This document shows, piece by piece, positions 10,401 through 21,759 of a stretch of DNA of 49,467 nucleotides. The position numbers and the translations under genes are program-made. Positions within the stretch are counted from its first letter, which is position 1; every line of letters begins with the position of its first letter. A model generated the notes under the pieces. The model made no database searches. It had not been told where the DNA came from and worked only from the letters and a program-made list of their open reading frames with translations. The stretch lies in NCBI GenBank assembly GCA_037178675.1, contig JAYMGJ010000014.1, positions 1 to 49,467 of the forward strand, in the 5' to 3' direction. The stretch is from Scleroderma bovista (Eukaryota; Basidiomycota; Agaricomycetes; Boletales; Sclerodermataceae).

Positions 10401-13112
10401 TCAGATGCTTAGCTTCCTCAACTCCTTCCTTGCTTCTCCTTCTCTCAATCTCTCCAACCTCTTAAGGACCTCTTGTCTCTTCATAGCGATACTAGCCGGT
10501 TCTTGAAGCATCGCAGCACAGTGCTCAAGTGCATCGGCTCCTGTGAGCTGAAGTCCTTCTCGCAGGGCTTGGTCAAGGCCTCGCTCTAGTCCACGGACAA
10601 GTTCGTAGTCGATGGCCATAGGTACCATGTCCACGAAGCGCTTGTACGCAACTACGATAGGGTTAGCAGCCATAGTTTTGCAGTACTATAAGCGGTTCAC
10701 CTTGAAAATAGGCTCTGACGCTCGCCATAATCGTGATAGCAGCCTCCATTGGGTCTGCGGGGAGAAGCTTGGGCAGATCCTCGGGACGTGCATTAAGCCC
10801 AATGTCAGCGAGGGAAGAAATCGCCTTTTGTACACCTGTCGGGTTCCACAATTGTGACGCGAGGCCATTTGTGTCTCTAGATCCCTTGTAGTATGCAAGG
10901 AACTTGTCGCGATAGGCGGAGAAATTATGCGTGTTCAGCGTTGCCGGTGAGTTCTCCAGTTGAAGGATCCACTCAATCCTCTCCTTTGTACGCTCAGCGG
11001 CTGCATCAAGGTGATCGTGTACGGTCATTCTGGTTGATCATTCATTAGTAGTGAGCTTGCAACTAGTGCAGAGTTTCGACATACAGGACAGACTGCTTAG
11101 CACCACCCTTCCCCAGTGCGGCGAAATGTCGGTCAACTATTGACTCCACGTCTGCTTGAGGATTCCGTAAACGTCATCGAACAAGTCTAGTGCAGGTTGC
11201 TTCCATTTCTTCAGGAACTCGGTGATATAGGCCTTTTGGACAAGGAACGGGTAGTTATCCGGCAGTTCGCGTGTGCGGGCCCTTTTCAAGAGGTATCAGA
11301 GAGTGTCATAGGGAGAAGGCTCAAAAACTAACTTCAGTGCTCTTTGCATGACGTCTTCGATGAATATGGGAATGGAGGCAATGTCATCCTCATCACCCTC
11401 CTCTTCCTCACTGGAGAGAAACGTCACCTCAGGCAGGTCGTTCAAGTCCTCCTTGCGCTCCCAAGGCACGAAGTGCGGGGCTGTGGAACGTATCTCACGC
11501 CTGAATACCATGGTATGTGGTCGTATAGTTTGGAGCAGGCCATCCTCATCGGGAGTGCCCTCGAGACGTTCAGAAAGTTCCTTCAGAAAATCGCCCAAGA
11601 CCCGAAGGACTTCACCAACCGGGTCATTTGACGGCTCCTTTGGTAAAGCTCTCGGACTCTCTTCCGTCTGTTGCATCGCCTGGTATAGTTCATTCTGTAT
11701 CTTGGGAAGCCTACATGTGCATATCCAATCAACAACCAGGTAGACCAAGGAAGAAACAAAGTGTGAACGCTTCGCACCTTTTCGCAATAAGTTCAGCAAG
11801 AATTGTACTCAACCGGTTCGTAAGATTGCTGGTTCGGAGGAACGATTGGTAATAAGAATCCAGGCTGCACCGTGGCTGGGTGGTATCAAAGAATTCGTTT
11901 TCGTGGTGGCGTGCTCCTGCCCAGTCAATCCCTTTTTTGAGCATATGAGAACTTGGCTGTTTCACACAGTACCAGTTGTTAAGCAATGGTTTTCCCTGGT
12001 TGCAAATGAGGCGAAGCCATGATTCCTCTTCTCCCAGAGGAATGCGGTCTGGTTTGGTTAGCACACTTGTAAAAAGAAGTCAAAAAATTAGAGGAGGTTC
12101 ATAAGACGGAACGTTGAGTGCCTTAGTACCGACTGTGCGCTTGCCTTCTTGGTCTAAGTCCTTCGCAAGCTGGTACGCACCCTGGTTCTCAAAATCCGCT
12201 ATAGGGTGAGCATTGCGTGAATATATGGATGCAAGTGACAATTTAGAAACTGACTTTCGCAAGCCACTGTAAGTAGGATCACACAGCTTTGTGTTTCGAT
12301 GTAGGAAGTAACCAGATTCTTGACGAGGTCAATGTCGTGTGCGTATCCCATTTGGCCAACACTCAAAATAAGGCCGGGCAGATCTACAAACGAGAGGTCT
12401 GCAAATTCTTTTCCGCTAATCTCTAGTGAAACGTAATTCCGTGAAAATGATATTTCATTTTCCCCAAGATCCGTGCCTTCGAGAAAGGTTTTGTGGCCCA
12501 TGCTTGAGTTCAAAATGGCGCGCTATCAAAGTAAGGTCATCTGGAGAATGCTGCAAACATTCCTCAATTCACTGGAACCCGGAGGATACATTCCTCTACA
12601 TCGGATTTGGAAGAAATCGCATCGCCAAAGGGAACGACCCGGGCATTGGCTGGTTGGTCAGGGAAATGAAGCTCAACTGAACAAGTCCATGGAGTGTTCG
12701 AATCACTCTATCGGGCATTTACAGCCACGAAGGCATATTGGTGATCACTTTGAAAATAAAGAAATGGCATACCTTGTGCACGTCCCCGATGAACGCGGAA
12801 GGGTGATGCCAGAAATGGACTCGATTGGGGACGATTTTCCTGTGCTCTGATTTCCAATCACGGCAATCATGGGGAGGTCAATGTCACTTTGGACACTAGG
12901 AAACATGAATGCGTAAGTACTTTGATTACCACCAGTGCATGAATGACATTGCTGGCTGGGTATTATAGAGCCGATCAATTAAGTCGAGTAGAGCATGACG
13001 ATATTGTCCATTAACAGGGTTAGAGAGGCCAACGCCATCTTCCTTATCTGTAGGCGATGTTGAAGTCGATGACGACAAAGGGGTCGAAATGGTACGATGA
13101 GGACGAAGACAT
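10401..13112 (-). pseudogene. DYN-1: dynamin-like GTPase pseudogene, near full length
   Basis: Read on the minus strand, the gene runs from MSSSSSYHF at 13112 to the stop at 10401. It has the dynamin GTPase P-loop GNQSTGKSSPIES, the switch-II DLPG motif, the LTKPDRI (TKxD) motif, a middle region with an acidic SSEEEEGDEDD stretch, and a GTPase effector domain (TKERIEWILQLENSPATLN to KRLERLREG). Dynamins self-assemble on membranes and cut or remodel them using GTP. Several 3' introns still work on paper, for example the 49-nt one at 10652-10700. The damage includes a frame change between the start and GVGLSNPVN, a first donor reading GC, acceptors changed from AG to AA before CPIE and before LTKPD, a lost segment after CPIE and a frame change near the ILKQ stretch. 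It lies tail-to-tail with HET-2. Confidence 0.75.
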
Positions 13113-13870
13113 GGCCACAGCGGGTGCTGGTCGTCTAGCGGACAGGAGACTTATAATAGTTTATAGAATCCACCAACATCCCAACGTTCAGGCGATAGAT
13201 GCGTAAAACGAATGAACGAGGATCAGTCACTGCGAAAGCAAGGCTTCCAACATGCGGCCATCTCATGACATACCTTCTGCAATGGCACGATGCCGTAAAT
13301 ACCAACCTTTCCGTTCAAGGCTGCAACCCGGCAGTAGTGAAACACGATGAAACGCTTGCCCGATGTGGTCTCGATGTGAAGGCGTTCAAGTACATGAACT
13401 TGAGTAACTTCTGAAAGCGTGTGCAAACCACTGTAGCCCATAGTATGTGCAGGCTCCTCACAACCATTCCATAAACTTGAATGCATGGAACCGCCGTGCA
13501 GGCGATCGAGTACAAAACATGGATTTCATGCAATCAGCGAAGTCTTTTATGACCATGCTTCCGCGCTGGGTAGGTGGGTGGCCTAAACACGAAGTTCTAC
13601 TAAACGAATACTTGGAGTAGACGATGTGACTCAACTTGAACGTAGGATATTCAAAGTTCTGGAAGTCAATCTCAAACTTACACTGAACGATGGACTTTCA
13701 ATGAGCCGCATTCATTTTCACACCACTAGCTTCCGCTCCTCGTTGCTGCACCGTGGGGTTCGCGTGCCGCGTTCATCAGACATATAGCAGGTTTTTGTTT
13801 AGCCCAGGTCCAAATGACGGTCTTGTCCAACATCTATTGAATACACCACTGGACAACAGAATGGGGAATA
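13113..13870 (-). other. Intergenic region with one possible exon
   Basis: On the minus strand, 13486-13281 is open (LHTLSEVTQVHVLERLHIE, then CRVAALNGKVGIYGIVPLQK) and ends at a good donor, AGAAG/GTATGTC. It looks like an exon of an unrecognised gene upstream of DYN-1. Nothing else is clear. 13735-13810 repeats 2860-2950. Confidence 0.3.
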
Positions 13871-13997
13871 CTATGCTGTACAACAACTTCGGCGCCATGG
13901 TCAGTCGGCAGTCACAGAAAAGTCACAGATAGTCACGGGTGCCAAATGCAAACTCCGCTCGGCACCATGAGACTGTGTAACTACGAATTATATTGGC

Positions 13998-14338
13998 TAC
14001 TATCACTTACACCGTTGTTGGCACCCCCACCCATTCAGCACTTTGGTTTTTTACCACCCACCGCTCAACTACACACAACATTGACTAGTATAAAATTTAT
14101 TTTATACCACTCGGATACTCTGATAGCTTGAAGCATCGATATACGTGCAGTAGTTGTTGAGATCGCAAAAAATGCTGGGTTGAACGGCAGTCACGCTCAT
14201 TTGTCACCCAAGTTGTCACAACTGCCGAAGTGGAGTCACAATTCTCACCACGGAATCTGTGTGACACCAGTGACATATGGTGACATTTCTGTGACTGCCG
14301 AATGGGTGGGGGTGCCGATAACAGTGTAAGTGATAGTA
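13998..14338. mobile_element. Nested small inverted-repeat (MITE-like) element
   Basis: About 40 bp at the left (TACTATCACTTACACCGTTG...CACCCCCACCCATTC) recur inverted at the right (GAATGGGTGGGGGTGCCGAT...GTAAGTGATAGTA) with few mismatches. TA borders both ends. The interior has several GTCAC/GTGAC motifs. It lies inside the 13871-15160 element. Confidence 0.7.
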
Positions 14339-14363
14339 TACTGTACTAGGTAGACGGAAAGGT

Positions 14364-14777
14364 ATGACAAGCCTGAATGTCAGCATTTACACTGGACTGT
14401 GGCTGCCCGTCCACCGAGTGGGAATCTTGAGGGAGGAGAGCGGGTCCGTGATACGAAATTCAATGCTTCCGATGTGTGAGATGGAGTATTTTGAGTTGGT
14501 GCGGAAAGTTGGGTGCGTGCTTCCACTCCAGCTTGGGAAAGCGCTGAAAAAAACACCAGTCAACGAAGACATCCTCTTGCACAGATGTCGATATCTGCTG
14601 CTTCTATTGTACTTCTTTACAGGCGTGGTGAGTTCCCAACCGGCAGTCACTAAGATTTGTACGAGGTACCTGAAGAAGGTCACACTGAGAGCAAAGACAT
14701 GGAAAGAACAATTGAAACATACATTTTGTGCACTGGCGGCAGCAGAGACCAACAAAGACCATTTGCAAGGCCATTGA
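14364..14777 (+). other. Open frame of 137 codons inside the TA element, unsupported
   Basis: An ORF starts with MTSLNVSIYTGLWLPVHRVG; an equally long open frame lies on the opposite strand (14809-14387). I recognise no transposase motif or other domain. It is recorded because it is the only sizeable coding potential within the 13871-15160 element. Confidence 0.15.
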
Positions 14778-15162
14778 AAGCTACCTGTAAGGCTGTATCC
14801 GCGTCTCATAAATGGGATCGGAGGTCACCCGCTGCTTGCCTGATCAGTCATTACCTCCCTTTAACCTGCGAAGGCGTAGCAATGCCATCCCCACTCACCG
14901 CAGCGAGGCGGCTGCGATGGCCAGTGACCTGCTCACTGTAACTTCAAACTCAGCCAGTCGGCAAGTGACACTTGAGTGACACAGACGTGACGACCAACTT
15001 TTTAGCTATCTCACTCATTTCTGCTTCAATTAGCTTCGTTCGACCTCGCAGCGCCCCCAAACATGCACTAGATGTAATGTAGTTGTGTAGACAATGAAAA
15101 TTCTGTGTATTTTGTAGAAGTGCCGACTGACCATGGCGCCGAAGTTGTTGTACAGCATAGTA

Positions 15163-15400
15163 GCGGGGGAATCGATCAGATCCAAAAGTGGATTTGAAGC
15201 CGCGGGACGAGTCGACGGCCGAAGTGCTGAAGCGATAAGCGCAATGACAGATCTGGGGAGGGAGCGCAAGCAGCGGAGCAGGTGTGCGAGGACGGATTCG
15301 GATTCGCAGGAGTGCCACGTGGGTGCGAAGACCCCGTTTAGTGGAGTCCGCAGGCTTTTGAACGTCCATGGGGTGCCACAACTCCAATCAAGTCTCCGTG
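15163..15400. repeat. Dispersed cluster repeat R, copy 2
   Basis: The block starts GCGGGGGAATCGATCAGATC right after the TA element and continues with GGACGAGTCGACGGCCGAAG and CAGGAGTGCCACGTGGGTGC. It is the same repeat as at 7020, 28060 and 42465. It shows that the TA element inserted into this repeat. Confidence 0.65.
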
Positions 15401-15760
15401 CTTGAACTTACTACAGGAACGACGCCAGGACGTACTTTAGTGTATCCCATAGACTCACGGATGACGAACAGGAGCTACACATCCCCCTGCAATATCGAAA
15501 TCTCACGCCATATTTTGTCGACAAATTCACCCGGTTCCACGTAGGTGAGGACGAGAAGATGCATTGATGGCAAGGTCATTCAACTTTCTTTCGTGCGTTT
15601 CCGATGCTACTAGGCTCTTTCAATTTATATGGGCTTATCCTTTCATGATTTGTAGTCGAATAGCTCTGACACCCGTATTAGTACTGTTATGTGCTTAATT
15701 CTTGGATGTACTATGCTCCAATTACTCGGTCGAGTTCCCCATTTTACCAAGCGTGATGAC
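15401..15760. other. No gene seen
   Basis: There are only short ORFs and no recognisable repeat that I can define. Confidence 0.4.
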
Positions 15761-16125
15761 AACGTCACAAGAACGGCCATCACACCAAGGGTAGATCATC
15801 TTCGCCAGCGGCCAACTCAGAAGAGAATGTCAATGCTGAACAGGGTGGGATATGGTAGGTACTTTGAGAACTTCATCAGCAATGATGGTCCTCTGCTCAC
15901 GTCAGGTGCACCTGCTACAAACCGACCTTTGGCATTCACGACAACAAAAAGAGACACCTTCCCAGGGCAAGACAACAGGTCGATTAACTCAAGAAATGAT
16001 CTCACCCGTGCCCGTTTGTTGAGAAGGCGTATGGCAAGAAACTAGATGGTCTCTGTCCGCGTCGACGCGCACATGGAGGTTTGTGTGGTAACCAAGAGGA
16101 TTTCCTGTGAGCTGCAGTCCGTCGC
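15761..16125 (-). repeat. Duplicated segment X (also about 30100-30360 and 45100-45480)
   Basis: The segment has GGTAGATCATCTTCGCCAGC, GGTCCTCTGCTCACGTCAGG and AAAGAGACACC in the same order as the other two copies. On the minus strand it keeps open stretches (LELIDLLSCPGKVSLFVVV) that could descend from an unknown gene 3' of dynamin. No function is assigned. Confidence 0.5.
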
Positions 16126-16335
16126 ATTAGGATTGAGGTCATGTCCCAGCTCACGAATGATTTACGTACCACGTCCACAAGGGTCAGACCAAATTACCAT
16201 CATTCGAACATCCCATACCCACCTTGGAAAGAACCCACATGTACTCATCATATTGGCGATTGCTGCCTCCATCAGGTCGGTGGGAGCATTGATGCCAAGT
16301 ACTGAGATGGTATTCTCGCAATGGTGTCCGGGCTG
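16085..16335 (-). pseudogene. Dynamin-like 3' fragment, copy 3
   Basis: Minus-strand pieces match the region before the GED of DYN-1: VLGINAPTDLMEAAI against IGLNARPEDLPK...DPMEAAI. An intron-like stretch and a degraded copy of the GED exon follow, ending near the GCAGCTCACAGGA motif also present in DYN-1. It is cut off at about 16335, where the HET-3 5' block starts. Confidence 0.55.
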
Positions 16336-16816
16336 AAGTAATACGGAACACGCTCCGAAAATGATTGTAATGACCAGGAGTGCTTAGTCTCCCCAGGCAG
16401 ACCAAATCTAGGGAAGGCAGTCACTCCTCCTCGACGTATTACCACGGATTTCAGTAATCGCATGGGGAGATCGATAAGCCGTTGTACATAACCGCATATG
16501 TCACTGGGCGTTCAATTACAGTTCGCTGCGTTGCAGCTTGGAAACAACACGTGTTAGCCTTTGCCACTACCATCAATCGTCTCACTGTGTCGAGGCGCCG
16601 CTGTGAGTGTTGTTCCTGTGCCACCATTCTGCTGTCCTCACCGAAAGACGTTGATCAAAGAAAGTCAACTAACGTCACTGTATCACCACAAGTACAAGCC
16701 TACCGTTTCGATCCAGCAATCGTGTCCGATCTTGGGCCATCACTAATTGATTTGAAGAGGTATGGACACCATCCAAAGTTATCGATCTCGCCAAAACTGA
16801 TGCGCACTTGTGCAGT
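16336..16816 (+). promoter_or_regulatory. HET-3 5' block
   Basis: The block has the shared segment GTAATACGGAACACG...GACCAGGAGTGCTTAGTCTCC, the palindrome AACACGTGTT at 16546-16555 and GTATCACCACAAGTACAAGC. It then continues as an open stretch, VTVSPQVQAYRFDPAIVSDL, also seen before HET-4. It may be promoter plus a lost 5' exon. Confidence 0.45.
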
Positions 16817-19330
16817 ATGCGCCTGATCAATGTACAAGCTTTTCTTGACAGGGATGGTTGGATTAAAGGGGAAAAGCCAGTGGGTCATCACAAGAATGTC
16901 CTCGAATTCTGCGATGATGAAACGACTGAGTACGCGATTCTATCCCATCGGTGGATGAAGGAAGCAGAAGAAGTGGACTATCGCGAGATGGTCAAGCTCA
17001 CAAAGATGCACCCGGGGAAGAGAGACGAGATTTGCCAGCGTGGTGGCTATAAAAAGATCCTTCGGAGCTGCGAACAGGCTCGAAATGATGGATATGAGTG
17101 GTTGTGGGTCGATACTTGCTGTATCGACAAGCGAAGCAGCGCAGAGCTATCGGAGGCCATCAATTCCATGTATCGGTGGTATGAAAACGCCCAAGTATGC
17201 TATGTGTACCTCCACGACGTCCCCGGTTCATCCTTTCCCACTGTGAGAGACAAGAGGTATACCAAGTTCAATGGCTGGCCAGAGTGGTTCTCGCGTGGGT
17301 GGACACTACAAGAGCTCATAGCTCCAAGCAACGTCCAGTTCTTCAACAAGGATTGGCGAAGCATAGGTTACAAGAGGACGCTTGCACCTACCTTGGCATG
17401 CATCACTAGAATCCCGAAGCATATATTGACAGATGGACTTCGCGGAAACCGTCCATGCGTTGCTCAAATCATGTCGTGGGCGGCCAATCGGACAACGAGG
17501 CGGGTTGAGGACAGAGCTTATTCGCTGATGGGTCTGTTGGACGTGAATATGCCGATGCTGTATGGAGAGGGGAAGAAAGCATTTCACCGCCTTCAGCTGG
17601 AGATCATCCGCGCATCGAACGACCAAAGCATCTTTGTGTGGGATTGCCACTTGTCAGGCAAGATACGGACTGACAGTATCCTCGCGGATGACCCGAGCGA
17701 CTTCCGTCGTTGTGGTGAAATGGAGCTGATGGGTCACGACGAATTCATCCGAATTTCTCAAAGATTACGTCCCAGAAGAAGAGCTGGACTCGATCGAGGA
17801 ACGACTCGACACATTCCCGATCACGAATCGCGGCATCCAGATTTGGCTTCTCCTCAGTCCCAACACTCGCTCTCGCACACTGACACTCTTCCAAGCTCTG
17901 CTGCCATGCCGCCATGGTCGAGGGGATCCACCAGTGACCATCGCTTTGACCTTGTGGGAATCCAATTACTATAGATGTTCGATGTCGCACTTTGGACTCA
18001 GACTTCCTCCAGAAGGACCACCACAATTGCGTCAAGTCTATCTCAGATACCAAGACCCGCCGCATCGCAACCTCACATTCGAAGTCGATGATAGCATGCT
18101 CACTGAGAATGGCTTCACTTGCTGCAACACGTACCCAAAGAAATTCTCAGGAAACATGCTCACGCTGACCAGCACCGATCCCCTTTGCGTTAAAGTCTAT
18201 TGTGATAGTCAAGCTAACCATCGCTTTTCAGTGGGCTTTGGACAATGTTTTGGCAAGGGCTGGATACATGTCCGTTCTGTCGAGTGTAACATTATTCGGC
18301 CACCCCCATGGGAGGACTATACCTTGGATGCATACCATAAAATGCTGGTCAGAGCGCCAGAGTATGCACAAGCCATGAACAAGGCGCGTTCTGGCTCTGA
18401 AGGCTATGGTCAGATCTATGTTATACAGACCCGTCTCCCTCGAACAACCAGGGTCCTCCAGATTTCGTTCGTCATGTGGAACAGCTCGAGGATGTGTGGA
18501 GTTAAGCTTAGGGTATTTGATGATCCCGGCTTCTGTGACATATCAGGTGAATGGACAGCCTTTGATGTTGATGTGGGTGGTCTTTTACATGTCTCATTGG
18601 CGCTGATATCACTATTTATTTAGGGAGCAGACGATCCCTGCTGTGACTGGCGGGGTCTCATGATACTCGATCGGCAGACGAAGTGCGGTAGCTACGAAAT
18701 ATTCGGGGTGCGCGGTAGTTTCTGGGCTGCATCCGATGATATCCAAGTGAGCACTCATGCCTTTCATACGGTGTTTGAGCCTTATGAGGACAGCTGGGGG
18801 TCTATGGTCACTTTACGGACTCCAAGGAATTCTCTCGCGAAGGAAACCTCATTGATGACCTCAAGTCACTTTGTTTAAATGCAGACATCACCCCAATCCA
18901 GCGCGAAATATCTTCCATGGATTATGTGCCAGCCTGGAATCTGACGGACATATTCCGTCTCGATTTATACAAACCACTGATGCTGTCACTTCCAAGTAAC
19001 GACGACCTCAAATCATTGTTGGCTTCGTTCTCTACTCGACTCACCAACAGATACCTCGTCACAAGGGTCATACAGTATGCTCCTGATCCTCACCAGCCCG
19101 GCTCAAACATCACAACACCTTTGTACAGTGTTGCAAAGCCACTTGTTTGGCACCGAAATGAACGTCCTGATTCTGTGTCAGAAGAACGGTCAGGCCACGA
19201 GTCGGGAGCTGAGACGGAGAATGACCAAAGTGACGAATCGGAGGCTGAGACAAAGGATGACCAAAGTGACGAGGAGGATGAGCAAGCAACGGGGTTTAAT
19301 GCTGTAGATGCTGAGATCTTGCAATTGTGA
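16817..19330 (+). pseudogene. HET-3: HET-domain gene with a one-base frameshift
   Basis: Exons are 16817-18572, 18624-18746 and 18794-19330, with introns of 51 and 47 nt. The HET blocks YAILSHRW, WLWVDTCCID and RGWTLQELIAP are all present. At 17749-17750 the paralogues read GAATTCATCGAATTT and this copy GAATTCATCCGAATTT. The extra C moves the frame, so the protein would end at 17974 (386 aa from 16817). The lost frame (LDSIEERLDTFPITNR and onward) stays open to the splice donor. Exon 3 encodes the longest acidic tail of the family, with two DQSDE repeats. Except for this base the gene is intact, so a sequencing error or recent mutation should be considered. An RNA-level truncated form with the complete HET domain is also possible. 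Confidence 0.75.
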
Positions 19331-19444
19331 AGCGTCGTTTTCTTTGGTTGTTCCCTAGCCATCTGTTCGTCCATCCTTACTACGAATTCTTTCATGTATT
19401 GCACTCTCTGGAGTGAAGCAAGGAACATGATGACCACGCAGGCA

Positions 19445-19605
19445 TGGATTAAATAGTGAGGGAACCAATCAGACCCAAGACAAAGCACAGTGCAGAGAGT
19501 GTATTTGAAAGAGTGTGAAAAGTCGGGAGTCGCGGGAGTCGCGGGAGTGCAACGACCGAAATGGCGAAGAAAGAGAAAGGGGCCGCAGAGAAGTGCCATG
19601 TGGAT
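19445..19605. repeat. Dispersed cluster repeat R, copy 3 (truncated)
   Basis: The block runs from AGTGAGGGAACCAATCAGAC through GCAACGACCGAAATGGCGAA to GTGCCATGTGGATGG, where it is fused to a dynamin fragment near 19606. It contains a short GTCGCGGGA direct repeat. Confidence 0.6.
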
Positions 19606-20553
19606 GGGGAGAAGGCTCAAAACCGAACTTCAATGCTCTTTGCATGACGTCTTCGATGTATATCGGAATGGAGGCGATGTCATCTTCATCGCCCTCTTCT
19701 TCATCGCTGGAGAAAAACGTCACCTCGGGCAGATCATTCGAGTCTTCCTTTCCCTCCCAAGGCGCGAAGTGCAGGGCTGTGGAAAGTATCTCACGCCTGA
19801 ATATCATGGTATGTGATCGTATAGTTTGGAGCAGGCCATCATCATCAGGGGTGCCCTCAAGGCATTCAAAGAGTTGCTTCTGAAAATCACCGAGGACCCG
19901 AAGGACCTCACCAACCAGGACATTCGATGGCTCGTTTGGAAAAGCTCTCAGACTCTCTTCCGTCTGTTGCATGGCCTGGTATATGTACTTCATTCTGTCT
20001 CTTGGGAAGCGTACATGCGCATATCCCGAAGAAACAAAGTATGAACACATCGCACCATTTCGCAACAAGTTCAGCGAGAATTGTACTCAACCGGTTCGTC
20101 AGATTGCTGGTTCGGAGGAGTGATTGGTAATAAAAATCCAGGTTGCACCATGGCTGGGTGGTATCAAAGAATTCGTTTTCGTGGTGGCATGCCTGCCCGC
20201 CGGTCAATCCCCTTTTTTAAGCTTGGCTGTTTCACGCAGAACCAGTTGTTGAGAAATGGTTTCCCCTGGTTGCAAATGAGGCGGAGCTATGATTCCTCTT
20301 CTCTGAGAGGAATGCGGTCTGGTTAGGTGCGCACACCTGTAAAACGAAAGACAAAATATTAGAGGGGATGCTCATAAGACAGAGCATCGAGTACCTTACC
20401 AACTGTGCGCTTGCTTTCTTGGTATAAGTCCTTTGCAAGCTGGTACGCACCCTGGTTCTCAAAATCAGTTATAGGGTGAGCAGTGCGTGAATATACAGAT
20501 TCGAGCAGTGTCAATTTAGAGACAGACTTCTGCAAGTCACTGTGAGTAGGATC
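19606..20553 (-). pseudogene. DYN-2: internal fragment of a dynamin-like gene
   Basis: The minus strand matches DYN-1 from just after the LLTV segment (TDFENQGAYQLAKDL) through the middle region (QAMQQTEESLRAF, then SSDEEEGDEDD) to VMQRALK and the first bases of the next intron. Both edges are sharp, at about 20553 and 19606. Here the acceptor before the LTKPD-type exon is TTTTACAG/GTGTG, showing what DYN-1 has lost. Frames are broken in several places. It lies tail-to-tail with HET-3. Confidence 0.7.
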
Positions 20554-20681
20554 AAGATTCCTGCAGCGTGGATTAAATGCAAGTCAGACACATTGAGCAC
20601 GATATGTAGTAGGTAATGCTAAAGTTCGATCCAGGTCCTCGGGAACTCCTGAAGGAGGCCCTGTCACTCTCGTAGCGACGT
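20554..20681. other. Short flank of the Plavaka element, nothing recognised
   Basis: About 130 bp lie between the dynamin fragment and the transposon end. No ORF or repeat is recognised. Confidence 0.4.
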
Positions 20682-20699
20682 CACTGTGGGAAGTAAATG

Positions 20700-20940
20700 C
20701 GCTGAAAATCAGTGCCAGTGGCACTGATGTCGCCTGAATCAGTGCCACTGGCACTGATCTGGTGGGCACTTCTTTTCAGTGTCACCTTCATGGCACTGAT
20801 TTACAGTACCCCAAGTTTGTTGACACTGATTTTCAGTACGTCGAATTTACTGGCACTTATTTACAGTACCATCGAGTTTACTGGCACTGATTTACAGTAC
20901 CATCGAGTTTGTTGGCACTGATTTTCAGTACATGAAATTG
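20700..20940. repeat. Left subterminal repeats of the Plavaka element
   Basis: About eight irregular copies of a GGCACTGATTTACAGTACC-like unit occur, some in inverted pairs (CAGTGCCAGTGGCACTGA). In CACTA-like elements such repeats are transposase binding sites. Confidence 0.75.
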
Positions 20941-21168
20941 CATTGACATAAGTTGCCTAAAAAGGCATCCTGCTGACTCAACTACATCGTGTTTAGGGTT
21001 CCGGCGGGTGGCCATATAACTTGTACACAACGCTCACACCACACTTCTTGTCGTCGAAGTCGTTAACAGTTCTGTTAGCGTTTCTCAGTATACTCATCGG
21101 TTCAAGTTGCGTTCTTCGCTGCTCTCTAGTAAGTACTTCTCACTATTCCGAAGACACCCCATTTCACC

Positions 21169-21759
21169 ATGGATGTCGAACATGATGTTGCCCAGGCTTC
21201 CAAAAACATCCAGAATGTCCACACCATCGGCAAATTTATCGTTGAGGAGGATGGTCCCATCAACGCGTTGAGGCTCCGAAGGCTAGCCTTGCCGACTTCA
21301 GTACCTATTTCCCAAGCAGGACTCAACCTCCAAGTCATCATCAGCACTACTTACTCGTCGGAAGGTGTGTTCATCCCATATCCTCCACACATTTTGAGAC
21401 TGATCCACCGTGGATTCCTTTCTACAGCCTTGACCTTAACATTTAACAAAGGCCGGCACCAACGCGTTCGTGCTCCTCTACTGCCTCACCAACTTCCTCC
21501 CAAACTTTGGTCCCAACACAACCACCTTCGTCGTTCCTGGTGAAGCCTTCCCGCTCGACAGAGCACGGTATCTCCGCATCCGGAAAGCTTGGCGCCGTTG
21601 TTGCCCAACTTGTCGACATTGGCGGTAAGGACAAGTTTGTGAAGCACGGTTGTACTGTGAAAGGCTGGCACAAGCAGAGGAATCGAGTCCCGGCAACTGT
21701 GTATCAATTCATAGCAAGCAATGATGATCCCCATGTATATACCATAGATACGTTGTGAA
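21169..21759 (+). pseudogene. PHO84: Captured fragment of a PHO84-type phosphate transporter gene
   Basis: From about 21400 the sequence encodes parts of the C-terminal half of a fungal inorganic-phosphate:H+ symporter (MFS). [14 protein letters not shown] and [17 protein letters not shown] are followed, after a small deletion that shifts the frame, by [19 protein letters not shown] and [11 protein letters not shown]. The usual family text at the break is GEVFPTRYRSTAHGISAASGKLG. The upstream part (MDVEHDVAQASKNIQNVHTI, from 21169) is not recognised, and the 60-90 nt between may be intron. The frame changes rule out a working transporter. It lies inside the transposon, so it is best explained as gene capture. 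Confidence 0.65.

Larger units (their letters stand above)
13871..15160. mobile_element. 1.29-kb DNA element with a perfect 40-bp inverted repeat and TA duplication
   Basis: The left end 13871-13910 (CTATGCTGTACAACAACTTC...) is the exact reverse complement of 15121-15160. TA flanks both sides (13869-13870 and 15161-15162). Repeat R elsewhere in the window (7020, 49424) gives the uninterrupted site AATAGCGAGGGAATC, matching the two flanks once the element and one TA are removed. TA duplication suggests a Tc1/mariner-type integration. No transposase is recognised inside, so it looks non-autonomous. Confidence 0.8.
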
